From the NCBI RefSeq assembly GCF_020532665.2, contig NZ_JAIWPG020000016.1, forward strand, positions 1-64,000: a DNA stretch of 64,000 bases, read 5' to 3'. The notes under the pieces are model-generated. The model saw only the letters and a program-made list of their open reading frames with translations, searched no databases and was not told the DNA's origin. Positions 53,434 through 64,000 of the stretch are shown piece by piece. Position numbers and translations under genes: made by a program. This DNA is from Lelliottia sp. WAP21 (GTDB taxonomy: Bacteria; Pseudomonadota; Gammaproteobacteria; Enterobacterales; Enterobacteriaceae). Positions within the stretch are counted from its first letter, which is position 1. The number at the start of each line of letters is the position of its first letter.

Positions 53434-54327
53434 ATGGCAAAGCATTTACGTGGCGTGATGGCCGCACTTTTGACCCCGTTTAACAGCCAGCAGGCGCTGG
53501 ATAAAGAGAGCTTGCGCCGTCTGGTGCAGTTCAATATGGACCAGGGCATTGATGGCCTCTACGTGGGCGGCTCGACAGGGGAAGCCTTTGTCCAGAGCCT
53601 GTCCGAGCGGGAACAGGTTCTGGAGATTGTGGCGGAAGAGGCAAAAGGAAAAATCACGTTAATCGCGCATGTGGGCTGCGTCAGTACGGCAGAAAGCCAG
53701 CAGTTGGCACGCGCGGCCAGTGGCTACGGCTTTGATGCCGTGTCGGCGGTCACACCGTTTTATTATCCCTTTAGCTTCGAAGAACACTGCGAGCACTACC
53801 GTGCAATTATTGATTCAGCTGATGGTTTACCGATGGTGGTGTACAACATTCCTGCGCTGAGCGGGGTGAAGCTCACGCTGGAGCAGATCAGCACGCTGGT
53901 GACAATGCCCGGCGTGGGTGCGCTGAAGCAGACCTCAGGCGATCTGTTCCAGATGGAACAAATTCGTCGGGCGCACCCGGATCTGGTGCTCTACAACGGC
54001 TATGACGAGATCTTTGCCTCCGGTCTGCTGGCCGGAGCCGATGGTGGCATTGGCAGTACCTATAACATTATGGGCTGGCGCTACCAGGCGATCGCCAAAG
54101 CGATCCGCGAGGGAGATAACGTTACCGCGCAGCGTCTGCAAACCGACTGCAACAAGGTGATTGATTTACTGATCAAGGCGGGCGTATTCCGTGGTCTGAA
54201 AGCGGTGCTGCACTATATGGACGTCATCTCTGTCCCTCTGTGTCGTAAACCCTTCGCGCCGGTGGATGAAAAATTCATCCCTGAGTTAAAAGCCCTGGCA
54301 GAACAATTAATGGCGGAAAAACGCTAA
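53434..54327 (+). CDS. nanA: NanA, N-acetylneuraminate lyase
   Basis: A 297-residue aldolase that splits sialic acid into N-acetylmannosamine and pyruvate. The Schiff-base lysine is K165 (GALKQTSGD) and the catalytic tyrosine Y137 (VVYNIPAL), at the E. coli positions; the carboxylate-binding GGSTGEAF motif is intact. It is the first gene of the sialic acid operon. 108 nt with a REP-like hairpin separate it from nanT. Confidence 0.97.
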   Translation: MAKHLRGVMAALLTPFNSQQALDKESLRRLVQFNMDQGIDGLYVGGSTGEAFVQSLSEREQVLEIVAEEAKGKITLIAHVGCVSTAESQQLARAASGYGFDAVSAVTPFYYPFSFEEHCEHYRAIIDSADGLPMVVYNIPALSGVKLTLEQISTLVTMPGVGALKQTSGDLFQMEQIRRAHPDLVLYNGYDEIFASGLLAGADGGIGSTYNIMGWRYQAIAKAIREGDNVTAQRLQTDCNKVIDLLIKAGVFRGLKAVLHYMDVISVPLCRKPFAPVDEKFIPELKALAEQLMAEKR

Positions 54328-54379
54328 CGCATTGCCGGATAGCCTGTTAGGTATCTGGCCTGGCAGAGATAAAACGCAG

Positions 54380-54408
54380 GCCGGACAGGGCGCAGGTTGC
54401 CGTCCGGC
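54380..54408. repeat. REP-like element between nanA and nanT
   Basis: GCCGGAC and GTCCGGC enclose 15 nt, and TGCCGGATAGCC stands 40 nt upstream. The GCCGGA-type arms are typical of enterobacterial REP/BIME sequences, often found between genes of one operon. Confidence 0.6.
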
Positions 54409-54435
54409 TCCGCAAACCCTGTTCGGGAGAGTGTT

Positions 54436-55919
54436 ATGAGTAAGTCTACCCAAAGCATCCCGTGGTACCGCCATCTGACTCGTCCACAGTGGCGAGCGTT
54501 CTCCGCCGCCTGGCTGGGGTATCTGTTGGATGGCTTCGATTTTGTATTGATTGCCCTGGTTCTGACAGAAGTCAAAAGCGAATTTGGCTTAACCACGGTC
54601 GAGGCCGCCAGCCTGATCTCTGCAGCCTTTATCTCTCGCTGGTTCGGTGGTCTGCTGCTCGGCGCAATGGGCGACCGCTACGGACGAAAACTGGCGATGA
54701 TCACCAGTATTGTCTTATTTTCCTGCGGTACGCTGGCCTGCGGTTTCGCCCCGGGATACGTCACGATGTTCATTGCCCGGATGGTGATTGGTATGGGGAT
54801 GGCGGGTGAATATGGCTCCAGCGCAACCTATGTTATTGAAAGCTGGCCAAAGCATCTGCGCAATAAAGCCAGCGGTTTTCTTATCTCCGGATTCTCGGTC
54901 GGTGCCGTGATTGCCGCACAAATCTACAGCCTGGTGGTGCCCGTCTGGGGCTGGCGCGCGCTGTTCTTTATCGGCATCCTGCCGATCGTTTTTGCCCTGT
55001 GGTTACGTAAAAATATTCCGGAAGCGGAAGACTGGAAGGCGAAACATGAAGGGAAAGCGCCCGTACGCACCATGGTCGATATTCTGTATCGCGGTAAACA
55101 TCGGGCAATCAATATTCTCATGACGCTCTTTGCCGGTACTGCGCTGTGGTTCTGCTTTGCCGGGGAGCTTAACAATGTGGGGCTGGTGATGATCCTCGGT
55201 CTGCTGTGCGCCGTCGTCTTTATCAGTTTTATGGTGCAAAGCAGCGGCAAACGCTGGCCAACAGGCGTCACGCTGATGTTTGTGGTGCTCTTTGCTTTCC
55301 TTTACTCATGGCCCATTCAGGCGTTACTGCCTACCTACCTGAAAACGGATCTGGCCTACGATCCAGCGATGGTGGCGCGGGTGCTGTTCTTTAGCGGATT
55401 TGGTGCCGCGGTCGGCTGCTGTGTGGGGGGCTTCCTGGGCGACTGGCTTGGTACGCGTAAAGCCTACGTTTACAGCCTGTTAGCGTCACAGTTGCTCATT
55501 ATTCCGGTGTTTGCGATCGGCGGGGCAAATATATGGGTGCTCGGCATATTGCTCTTTTTCCAGCAGATGCTGGGGCAAGGGATCTCCGGCATCTTACCGA
55601 AACTGATCGGCGGTTATTTCGATACCGATCAACGCGCGGCGGGGCTGGGCTTTACCTACAACGTTGGCGCGCTGGGCGGGGCTATCGCCCCGGTTATCGG
55701 CGCTCTGCTGGCGCAGCGTCTTGAACTGGGCACCGCGCTGGGATCGCTTTCGTTCGGCCTGACGTTTGTGGTGATCCTGTTGATTGGACTGGATATGCCC
55801 TCTCGTGTGCAGAGGTGGATCCGTCCTGAGGCAATACGTACGCACGATGCCATTGACGGAAAACCGTTTAGCGGTGCGGTGCCCTTTGGCGCGCTGAAAA
55901 CCAAACGTGAGGCGGTGAA

Positions 55920-55923
<4 letters not shown>
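54436..55923 (+). CDS. nanT: NanT, sialic acid transporter
   Basis: A 495-residue major-facilitator symporter (E. coli 496) with about 14 helices; the extra pair of helices relative to the usual 12 is a feature of NanT. The MFS loop motif [10 protein letters not shown] is present. It imports N-acetylneuraminate with protons. The ATG after GGGAGAGTGTT matches the E. coli start. The nanK start overlaps its stop codon (ATGA). Confidence 0.96.
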
Positions 55924-57257
<1,334 letters not shown>

Positions 57258-57259
<2 letters not shown>

Positions 57260-57290
57260 AAAAAGCCGGATGGGTCACCATCCGGCTCTC
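57258..57290. terminator. shared terminator of nan and gltBD operons
   Basis: A perfect 10-bp stem (AGCCGGATGG with CCATCCGGCT) fills the gap between the convergent nanQ and gltD. On the minus strand seven T residues follow; on the plus strand CTCTGTTTT. Confidence 0.9.
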
Positions 57291-57294
57291 TGTT

Positions 57295-58722
<1,428 letters not shown>

Positions 58723-61700
58723 TTACTGCGCCTGCACACGCAGCTCAGCTGCGCTACGACTACGGTGACCCAACAGTGCTTTAACATCGCTGGACTTCGG
58801 TTTAACCAGCGCAAATTTCGCCGAGAAGGCTGGCCAGTTCGCCAGAATCTCTTCGCCGCGAGAAGAGCCGGTATGCTGCACGTGTTCAGTAATCAAACCG
58901 CGCAAGTGTTCTTCGTGAATCGCCAAAGACTCCACATCCAACACTTCCACCAGTTCCGGGTTCACGCGTTTGCGGAACTCACCGTCTTCATCCAGGACGT
59001 AGGCGAATCCACCCGTCATGCCCGCGCCGAAGTTCACGCCGGTTTTACCCATGACGCAGACAATACCGCCCGTCATATATTCACACCCGTTATCGCCAAT
59101 GCCTTCTACCACGGTAATCGCACCGGAGTTACGCACGGCGAAACGCTCGCCCGCACGGCCTGCGGCAAACAGACGACCGCCGGTTGCGCCATACAGGCAG
59201 GTGTTGCCGATGATGCTAGCTTCATGGCTACGGAAGGCAGAACCCACCGGCGGACGTACCGCCAGCAGACCGCCCGCCATGCCTTTACCGACATAGTCGT
59301 TGGCATCACCAGTCAGGTACAGCTCAACGCCACCGGCGTTCCAGACGCCAAAACTCTGGCCCGCAGTACCGCTAAAGTGCGCAATAATCGGATCGGCTGC
59401 CAGACCCTGATCGCCATGCGTCTGGGCAATATAGCCCGAGAGCGTGGCGCCTACAGAGCGGTCGGTGTTGCGAATATCAAACCAGAACGTTTTACTCTGT
59501 TTGTCATCAACATACGGCTTCGCCTGTTGCAGTAACTGGGCGTTCAGCACACCGTTATCAAACGGCGGGTTGTTTTCGGTGCAGAAGACCGCTTTGCCAG
59601 GGTGCGGCTCAGCCGTTTCCAGCAACCGGGACAGCTCCAGTTTTTGCTGCTTGGCCGTGAACCCTTCCAGCTCTTTCAGCAGGTCGGTACGACCAATCAG
59701 ATCCACCAGGCGCGTGACGCCAAGCTGGGCCATCAGCTCGCGGGTTTCGCGGGCGATAAATTCAAAGTAATTCGTCACTTTGAACGGCAGGCCGTGATAG
59801 TGATTCTTACGCAGTTTTTCATCCTGAGTTGCCACACCGGTTGCACAGTTGTTCAGATGACAAATACGCAGGTATTTACAGCCGAGCGCAACCATCGGGC
59901 CCGTACCAAAGCCGAAGCTTTCGGCGCCCAGGATCGCTGCTTTAATAATGTCGAGACCGGTTTTCAGCCCGCCATCCACCTGCAGGCGAATCTTGTGACG
60001 CAGGCCGTTAGCCACCAGCGCCTGCTGCGTCTCCACCAGGCCCAGCTCCCACGGACAACCGGCGTATTTCACGGAGGAGAGTGGGCTTGCGCCGGTCCCC
60101 CCGTCGTATCCGGCGATGGTGATCAGATCGGCATACGCTTTCGCCACACCGGTCGCGATAGTGCCGACGCCCGGTTCGGACACCAGCTTCACGGAGATCA
60201 TCGCTTTCGGGTTGACCTGTTTCAGGTCGAAAATCAGCTGTGCCAGATCCTCGATAGAGTAGATATCGTGGTGTGGCGGCGGAGAAATCAGCGTCACACC
60301 CGGCACGGAATAGCGCAGTTTGGCAATGTACGGGGTCACTTTGTCACCCGGCAACTGACCGCCTTCGCCCGGTTTTGCACCCTGCGCGACTTTAATCTGG
60401 ATAACGTCAGCGTTCACCAGATAGGCTGGGGTCACGCCGAAACGACCCGAAGCGACCTGCTTGATGCGTGACACTTTGTTAGTGCCGTAGCGCGCAGGAT
60501 CTTCGCCACCTTCACCGGAGTTAGAATTTCCGCCGATGCTGTTCATGGCTTCGGCCAGCGCTTCGTGCGCTTCCGGGCTCAGTGCGCCGATAGACATCGC
60601 TGCCGTATCGAAACGCTTATACAGCTCGCTGGCAGGTTCTACGTCGTTAATATTGACGGTGTCGCCGTTCGGCGTAACCGCCAGTAAATCGCGCAGCGTG
60701 GCCGCCGGGCGGTTATTCACCAGCTGAGAGTACTGCTCATAATCGCTGTACTCACCGCTCTGAACGGCCTGCTGCAAGGTGCGCACGACGTCCGGGTTGT
60801 AGGCGTGATATTCGCCACCGTGAACGTATTTGAGCAAGCCACCCTGATCCAGCGGTTTACGTGCCAGCCAGGCTCGTTTAGACAGGTTCAGCAGATCCTG
60901 CTGGAAGTCAGAGAAACCGGCTCCGCCGATACGGCTGATCACGCCATTGAAGCATAAATCCGCGACGTCATCGTGCAGACCGACCGCTTCGAACAGCTTC
61001 GAGCAACGGTAAGAGGCAATGGTCGAGATGCCCATTTTGGACATGATCTTATACAGACCTTTGTTGATGCCGTTACGGTAGTTCAGCATCACGGTGCGGT
61101 ACTCTTTTTCGATCACGTGACCGTCGACCAGTTTCGCCAGCGTTTCGTAGGCGAGATAAGGGTAGATGGCGGTCGCGCCAAAACCTAACAGCACGGCAAA
61201 GTGGTGCGGATCGCGGGCGCTGGCGGTTTCAACAATGATGTTGGCATCGCAACGCAGGCTTTTATCAACCAGACGGGTCTGGATGGCACCCACCGCCATC
61301 GGCGCAGGCACCGGCAGGCGATTTTTCGCGATATTACGGTCAGACAGTACCAGCAGAACGGTGCCTTCACGCACCATCTGCTCGGCTTTATCACACAGCG
61401 CTTTCACCGTCGCTTCGAGGTCCGTTTCGGTCACGTCGAAGGTAATATCGAGCGTGTCGGCGCGGTAATGCTCCTCTTGCATGGTGGTAAGCTGTTTGAA
61501 ATCGGAGTACAGCAGAATCGGCGACTTAAAGCTCAGACGGTGTGCCTGGCCCTCGGCTTCGCAGAACACGTTCATCTCACGACCAATGCTGGTGGCCAGC
61601 GACATGACGTGCGCTTCACGCAGCGGATCGATTGGCGGGTTAGTCACCTGCGCAAACTGCTGACGGAAGTAGTCATAAATAATACGCGGCTGGCTGGAAA

Positions 61701-63183
61701 GCACGGCAAACGGGGTATCGTCACCCATTGAGCCCACGGCTTCCTGGCCATTTTCACCCAGTACGCGAAGAATCGAGTCCAGCTCTTCTGCACTGTAGTT
61801 AAACTGTTTCTGGTAGCTGGCGAGGGCATCGTCATCCAGTTCACGGCTGCCAACTTCTTCGTCAGACAGATCCTCAAACGGTACCAGACGGCGAACGTTT
61901 TTCTCCATCCACTCTTTATAAGGATGGCGGCTTTTCAGATCGTCATCGGTTTCTGCCGAGTGCAGGATGCGACCGCTGCGGGTGTCGATCACCATCAGTT
62001 CGCCTGGGCCAACGCGGCCTTTTTCCACGACTTCATCAGGCTGGTAATCCCAGATACCTACTTCAGAGGCGCAGGTGATGAGTTTATCTTTGGTGATGAC
62101 GTAGCGGGCTGGACGCAGGCCGTTACGGTCGAGGTTACAGGCAGCGTAGCGACCATCGGACATAACGATGCCCGCCGGACCGTCCCACGGCTCCATGTGC
62201 ATGGAGTTAAAGTCAAAGAACGCGCGCAGCTCTGGGTCCATATTCGGGTTGCTCTGCCAGGCTGGCGGAACCAGCAAACGCATCGCACGTACGATATCCA
62301 TGCCGCCTGCCAGCAGCAGTTCCAGCATGTTATCCATAGAGCTGGAGTCTGAACCGGTTTCGTTAACGAACGGCGCGGCATCGTGCAGATCAGGAATCAG
62401 CGGTGTCTGGAACTTATAGGTACGTGCACGTGCCCACTGACGGTTACCGGTAATGGTATTGATCTCGCCGTTGTGCGCCAGGTAGCGGAACGGCTGAGCC
62501 AGCGGCCAGCGAGGTACGGTGTTGGTGGAGAAGCGCTGGTGGAACAGGCAAATGGCCGATTCCAGACGCAAGTCCGCCAGGTCCAGGTAGAAGCGCGGCA
62601 GGTCAGCCGGCATACACAGACCTTTATAGATGTTTACCAGGTTAGAGAGGCTACAGACGTAGAACTCTTTATCTTCCTGGAGGCGTTTTTCGATGCGGCG
62701 ACGCGCAATAAACAGGCGACGTTCCATATCGCGCGGACGCCAGCCCGCAGGCGCATTCACAAAAATTTGTTCAATGCGAGGCAGCGAGGAGAGGGCAATT
62801 TCACCGAGCACCCCTTCGTTGGTTGGCACATCGCGCCAGCCGACAATAGAAAGGGTTTCACGTTGCAGTTCTTCTTCAACGATGCGGCGTGAGGCGGCAG
62901 CTTTTTCAGGATCCTGATTCAGGAACAGCATACCGACGGCGTAATTTTTGGCTAAACGCCAGCCACGCTCTTCGGCAACAATGCGGAAGAAGCGATCCGG
63001 TTTTTGCAGCAGCAGACCGCAACCGTCGCCAGTTTTACCATCAGCGAGGATCGCGCCACGGTGCTGCATACGGGCCAGTGCGTGTATAGCAGTACGCACT
63101 ACCTTGTGGCTAGGTTCGCCTTCTATGTGGGCGATCAGGCCGAAACCACAGTTATCCTTCTCAAGGGATTTATCGTACAACAT
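58723..63183 (-). CDS. gltB: GltB, glutamate synthase large subunit
   Basis: A 1486-residue subunit that makes two glutamates from glutamine and 2-oxoglutarate. An 11-residue propeptide ([11 protein letters not shown]) precedes the N-terminal nucleophile cysteine of the amidotransferase domain ([11 protein letters not shown]); the central and FMN-binding synthase domains follow ([12 protein letters not shown]), then the 3Fe-4S cysteines ([12 protein letters not shown]) and the C-terminal beta-helix. The start at 63183 gives the E. coli length; GAGG stands 9 nt upstream. An in-frame extension of up to 35 codons is open upstream. Confidence 0.96.
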   Translation of the reverse strand: MLYDKSLEKDNCGFGLIAHIEGEPSHKVVRTAIHALARMQHRGAILADGKTGDGCGLLLQKPDRFFRIVAEERGWRLAKNYAVGMLFLNQDPEKAAASRRIVEEELQRETLSIVGWRDVPTNEGVLGEIALSSLPRIEQIFVNAPAGWRPRDMERRLFIARRRIEKRLQEDKEFYVCSLSNLVNIYKGLCMPADLPRFYLDLADLRLESAICLFHQRFSTNTVPRWPLAQPFRYLAHNGEINTITGNRQWARARTYKFQTPLIPDLHDAAPFVNETGSDSSSMDNMLELLLAGGMDIVRAMRLLVPPAWQSNPNMDPELRAFFDFNSMHMEPWDGPAGIVMSDGRYAACNLDRNGLRPARYVITKDKLITCASEVGIWDYQPDEVVEKGRVGPGELMVIDTRSGRILHSAETDDDLKSRHPYKEWMEKNVRRLVPFEDLSDEEVGSRELDDDALASYQKQFNYSAEELDSILRVLGENGQEAVGSMGDDTPFAVLSSQPRIIYDYFRQQFAQVTNPPIDPLREAHVMSLATSIGREMNVFCEAEGQAHRLSFKSPILLYSDFKQLTTMQEEHYRADTLDITFDVTETDLEATVKALCDKAEQMVREGTVLLVLSDRNIAKNRLPVPAPMAVGAIQTRLVDKSLRCDANIIVETASARDPHHFAVLLGFGATAIYPYLAYETLAKLVDGHVIEKEYRTVMLNYRNGINKGLYKIMSKMGISTIASYRCSKLFEAVGLHDDVADLCFNGVISRIGGAGFSDFQQDLLNLSKRAWLARKPLDQGGLLKYVHGGEYHAYNPDVVRTLQQAVQSGEYSDYEQYSQLVNNRPAATLRDLLAVTPNGDTVNINDVEPASELYKRFDTAAMSIGALSPEAHEALAEAMNSIGGNSNSGEGGEDPARYGTNKVSRIKQVASGRFGVTPAYLVNADVIQIKVAQGAKPGEGGQLPGDKVTPYIAKLRYSVPGVTLISPPPHHDIYSIEDLAQLIFDLKQVNPKAMISVKLVSEPGVGTIATGVAKAYADLITIAGYDGGTGASPLSSVKYAGCPWELGLVETQQALVANGLRHKIRLQVDGGLKTGLDIIKAAILGAESFGFGTGPMVALGCKYLRICHLNNCATGVATQDEKLRKNHYHGLPFKVTNYFEFIARETRELMAQLGVTRLVDLIGRTDLLKELEGFTAKQQKLELSRLLETAEPHPGKAVFCTENNPPFDNGVLNAQLLQQAKPYVDDKQSKTFWFDIRNTDRSVGATLSGYIAQTHGDQGLAADPIIAHFSGTAGQSFGVWNAGGVELYLTGDANDYVGKGMAGGLLAVRPPVGSAFRSHEASIIGNTCLYGATGGRLFAAGRAGERFAVRNSGAITVVEGIGDNGCEYMTGGIVCVMGKTGVNFGAGMTGGFAYVLDEDGEFRKRVNPELVEVLDVESLAIHEEHLRGLITEHVQHTGSSRGEEILANWPAFSAKFALVKPKSSDVKALLGHRSRSAAELRVQAQ

Positions 63184-63273
63184 ATCAGTGAACCTCCCCA
63201 GGCTCGTCGGGCTTCCCACTGAACCGTGGCGCACAGGCACAGAAAGAGCATGGCGACGGGGTTTGCGTGTCAT
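63184..63273 (-). other. conserved in-frame sequence upstream of gltB
   Basis: The frame continues 30 codons upstream from the chosen gltB start to an ATG at 63273. Its translation ([17 protein letters not shown] to SLGRFTD) is very close to the sequence in the same place in E. coli, where it was once annotated as part of GltB. It may be translated or be a conserved leader. Confidence 0.55.
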
Positions 63274-63370
63274 ACGCGTACCTCGCATTCGCCCTCTTTT
63301 TCATCCTTTCGCGCAGGTAAACAAGTTTGAGGACTTGCTTCAGAGGAAATCTCAATTACTGCATAAATAT

Positions 63371-63389
63371 GATGAGCAGGCTGCTCATC
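63371..63389. repeat. inverted repeat in the gltB leader
   Basis: GATGAGCA-GGC-TGCTCATC is a perfect 8-bp hairpin, about 190 nt before the gltB start and inside the probable leader transcript. Confidence 0.5.
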
Positions 63390-63481
63390 CAGAAAGCTTC
63401 CAGCGGATTTCCAACTTATCGGGATTTGATACACAGGTCAAATGGCAATCTTATTTATACAAAAATGTGCTAAAGAGGGTT

Positions 63482-63568
63482 TATTGTATTGATTATAAAG
63501 ATGATTTTTTCATTTTTATTGTGCTATGCGGGCACTGAAAGCGATAAGGGAGTGTGATCTGACTCACT
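63482..63568 (-). promoter_or_regulatory. gltBD promoter region with CRP-like and IHF-like sites
   Basis: On the minus strand TATAAT (complement of 63492-63497) is a good -10 with a poor -35, which fits an activator-dependent promoter. TGTGA-TCTGAC-TCACT at 63553-63568 matches 9 of 10 CRP core bases. AATCAATACAATA (63482-63494) is one base off the IHF consensus. Lrp, IHF, CRP and ArgR control gltBDF in E. coli. The gap 63184-63865 holds no other gene. Confidence 0.55.
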
Positions 63569-63865
63569 ATATGAAAGCGGTATTATCCCTTTTGCGTGCT
63601 GAATTGAAGAATTAATGCAGGATAATTATCTGGCAGGGGGTGTAAACCCGCATCATCACACTGTTTTACGCGATGAACGCGATAAGTGAAAAAAACAATC
63701 AGAACATAAGGAAAAGTAATAGGAAGTAGTGTGAATGAAATTGCAGTAATAGTGGGTTTTTATTCAAATGGATAATAGCTGTCCAGAGCGATTGATCCAG
63801 GTCATCGCCGACTGAGACTAAAAATGGCAGGCTTGTCCCCTTTCTCCGGGACGGTCTATCAGATT

Positions 63866-64000
63866 ATGCAGTTACAGAAATTAGTCAATATGTTTGGTGG
63901 GGATCTTGCTCATCGGTATGGGCAAAAGGTCCATAAGTTGACGCTGCACGGGGGTTTTAGCTGCCCCAATCGTGATGGCACCATCGGGCGTGGCGGCTGT
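63866..64000 (+). CDS. yhcC: YhcC, radical SAM protein (5' part)
   Basis: The first 45 codons of a gene cut by the window end. The translation MQLQKLVNMFGGDLAHRYGQ and FSCPNRDGTIGRGGC matches E. coli YhcC. Cysteines 33 and 45 belong to the YhcC-type radical SAM cluster, whose remaining cysteine lies beyond the end. The family is related to Elp3-like enzymes; its substrate is unknown to me. It is divergent from gltBD. Confidence 0.92.
   Translation, partial: MQLQKLVNMFGGDLAHRYGQKVHKLTLHGGFSCPNRDGTIGRGGC

Overview
The window reads as core chromosome of a gamma-proteobacterium of the family Enterobacteriaceae, close to Enterobacter, Lelliottia or Leclercia. Nearly every protein matches its E. 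coli K-12 counterpart over its full length, and gene order follows the E. coli stretch from the end of the rrnD rRNA operon to yhcC. The species was not determined. Identifications rest on remembered family sequences, motifs and gene order; no database search was run. I see no prophage, insertion sequence, CRISPR array, toxin-antitoxin pair or obviously foreign block, and no clearly broken gene.

Layout. 1-500: distal end of an rRNA operon (tRNA-Thr, 5S rRNA, terminators). 500-5360: yhdWXYZ amino-acid ABC importer behind a strong sigma-54 promoter with candidate NtrC sites, then the small lipoprotein gene yhdV. 5.6-11 kb: efflux pump acrEF with its divergent TetR-family regulator acrS. 11-13 kb: a membrane MHYT-GGDEF-EAL cyclic-di-GMP enzyme that E. 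coli K-12 lacks here. 13.2-15 kb: yhdU and the dusB-fis operon with its growth-rate promoter. 15.1-15.9 kb: a secreted alpha-carbonic anhydrase with a Fur-box-like sequence in front of it, absent from this place in K-12. 16-18.6 kb: prmA, panF, yhdT. 18.7-21 kb: accC, accB and a type II dehydroquinase (aroQ). 21.2-24 kb: msrPQ and acuI. 24-36.4 kb: csrD, the cell-shape operon mreBCD followed by yhdE-rng-yhdP, and tldD. 36.4-40.7 kb: aaeR and the divergent aaeXAB efflux system. 40.7-43.2 kb: an extra aldehyde dehydrogenase behind a sigma-S-like promoter, yhcO, and two tandem yhcN-family genes. 43.5-48.5 kb: argR, mdh, the periplasmic proteases degS and degQ, and zapG. 48.7-52.4 kb: zapE, rplM-rpsI, sspAB. 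52.5-57.3 kb: sialic acid genes nanR, nanA-nanT-nanK-nanQ, with nanE missing. 57.3-63.2 kb: glutamate synthase gltBD. The window ends in the first 45 codons of yhcC.

Common themes are nitrogen supply (yhdWXYZ, gltBD, argR), envelope building and maintenance (mreBCD, yhdP, degS, degQ, zapG, msrPQ), efflux (acrEF, aaeXAB) and translation (rplM, rpsI, prmA, dusB, rng). The points most worth a second look are differences from E. coli and the control sites: the carbonic anhydrase with its Fur-like box, the cyclic-di-GMP enzyme, the missing nanE, the aldehyde dehydrogenase, the sigma-54/NtrC layout, two DnaA boxes in front of sspA, and the conserved in-frame sequence upstream of the gltB start. I found no convincing undescribed multi-gene system.
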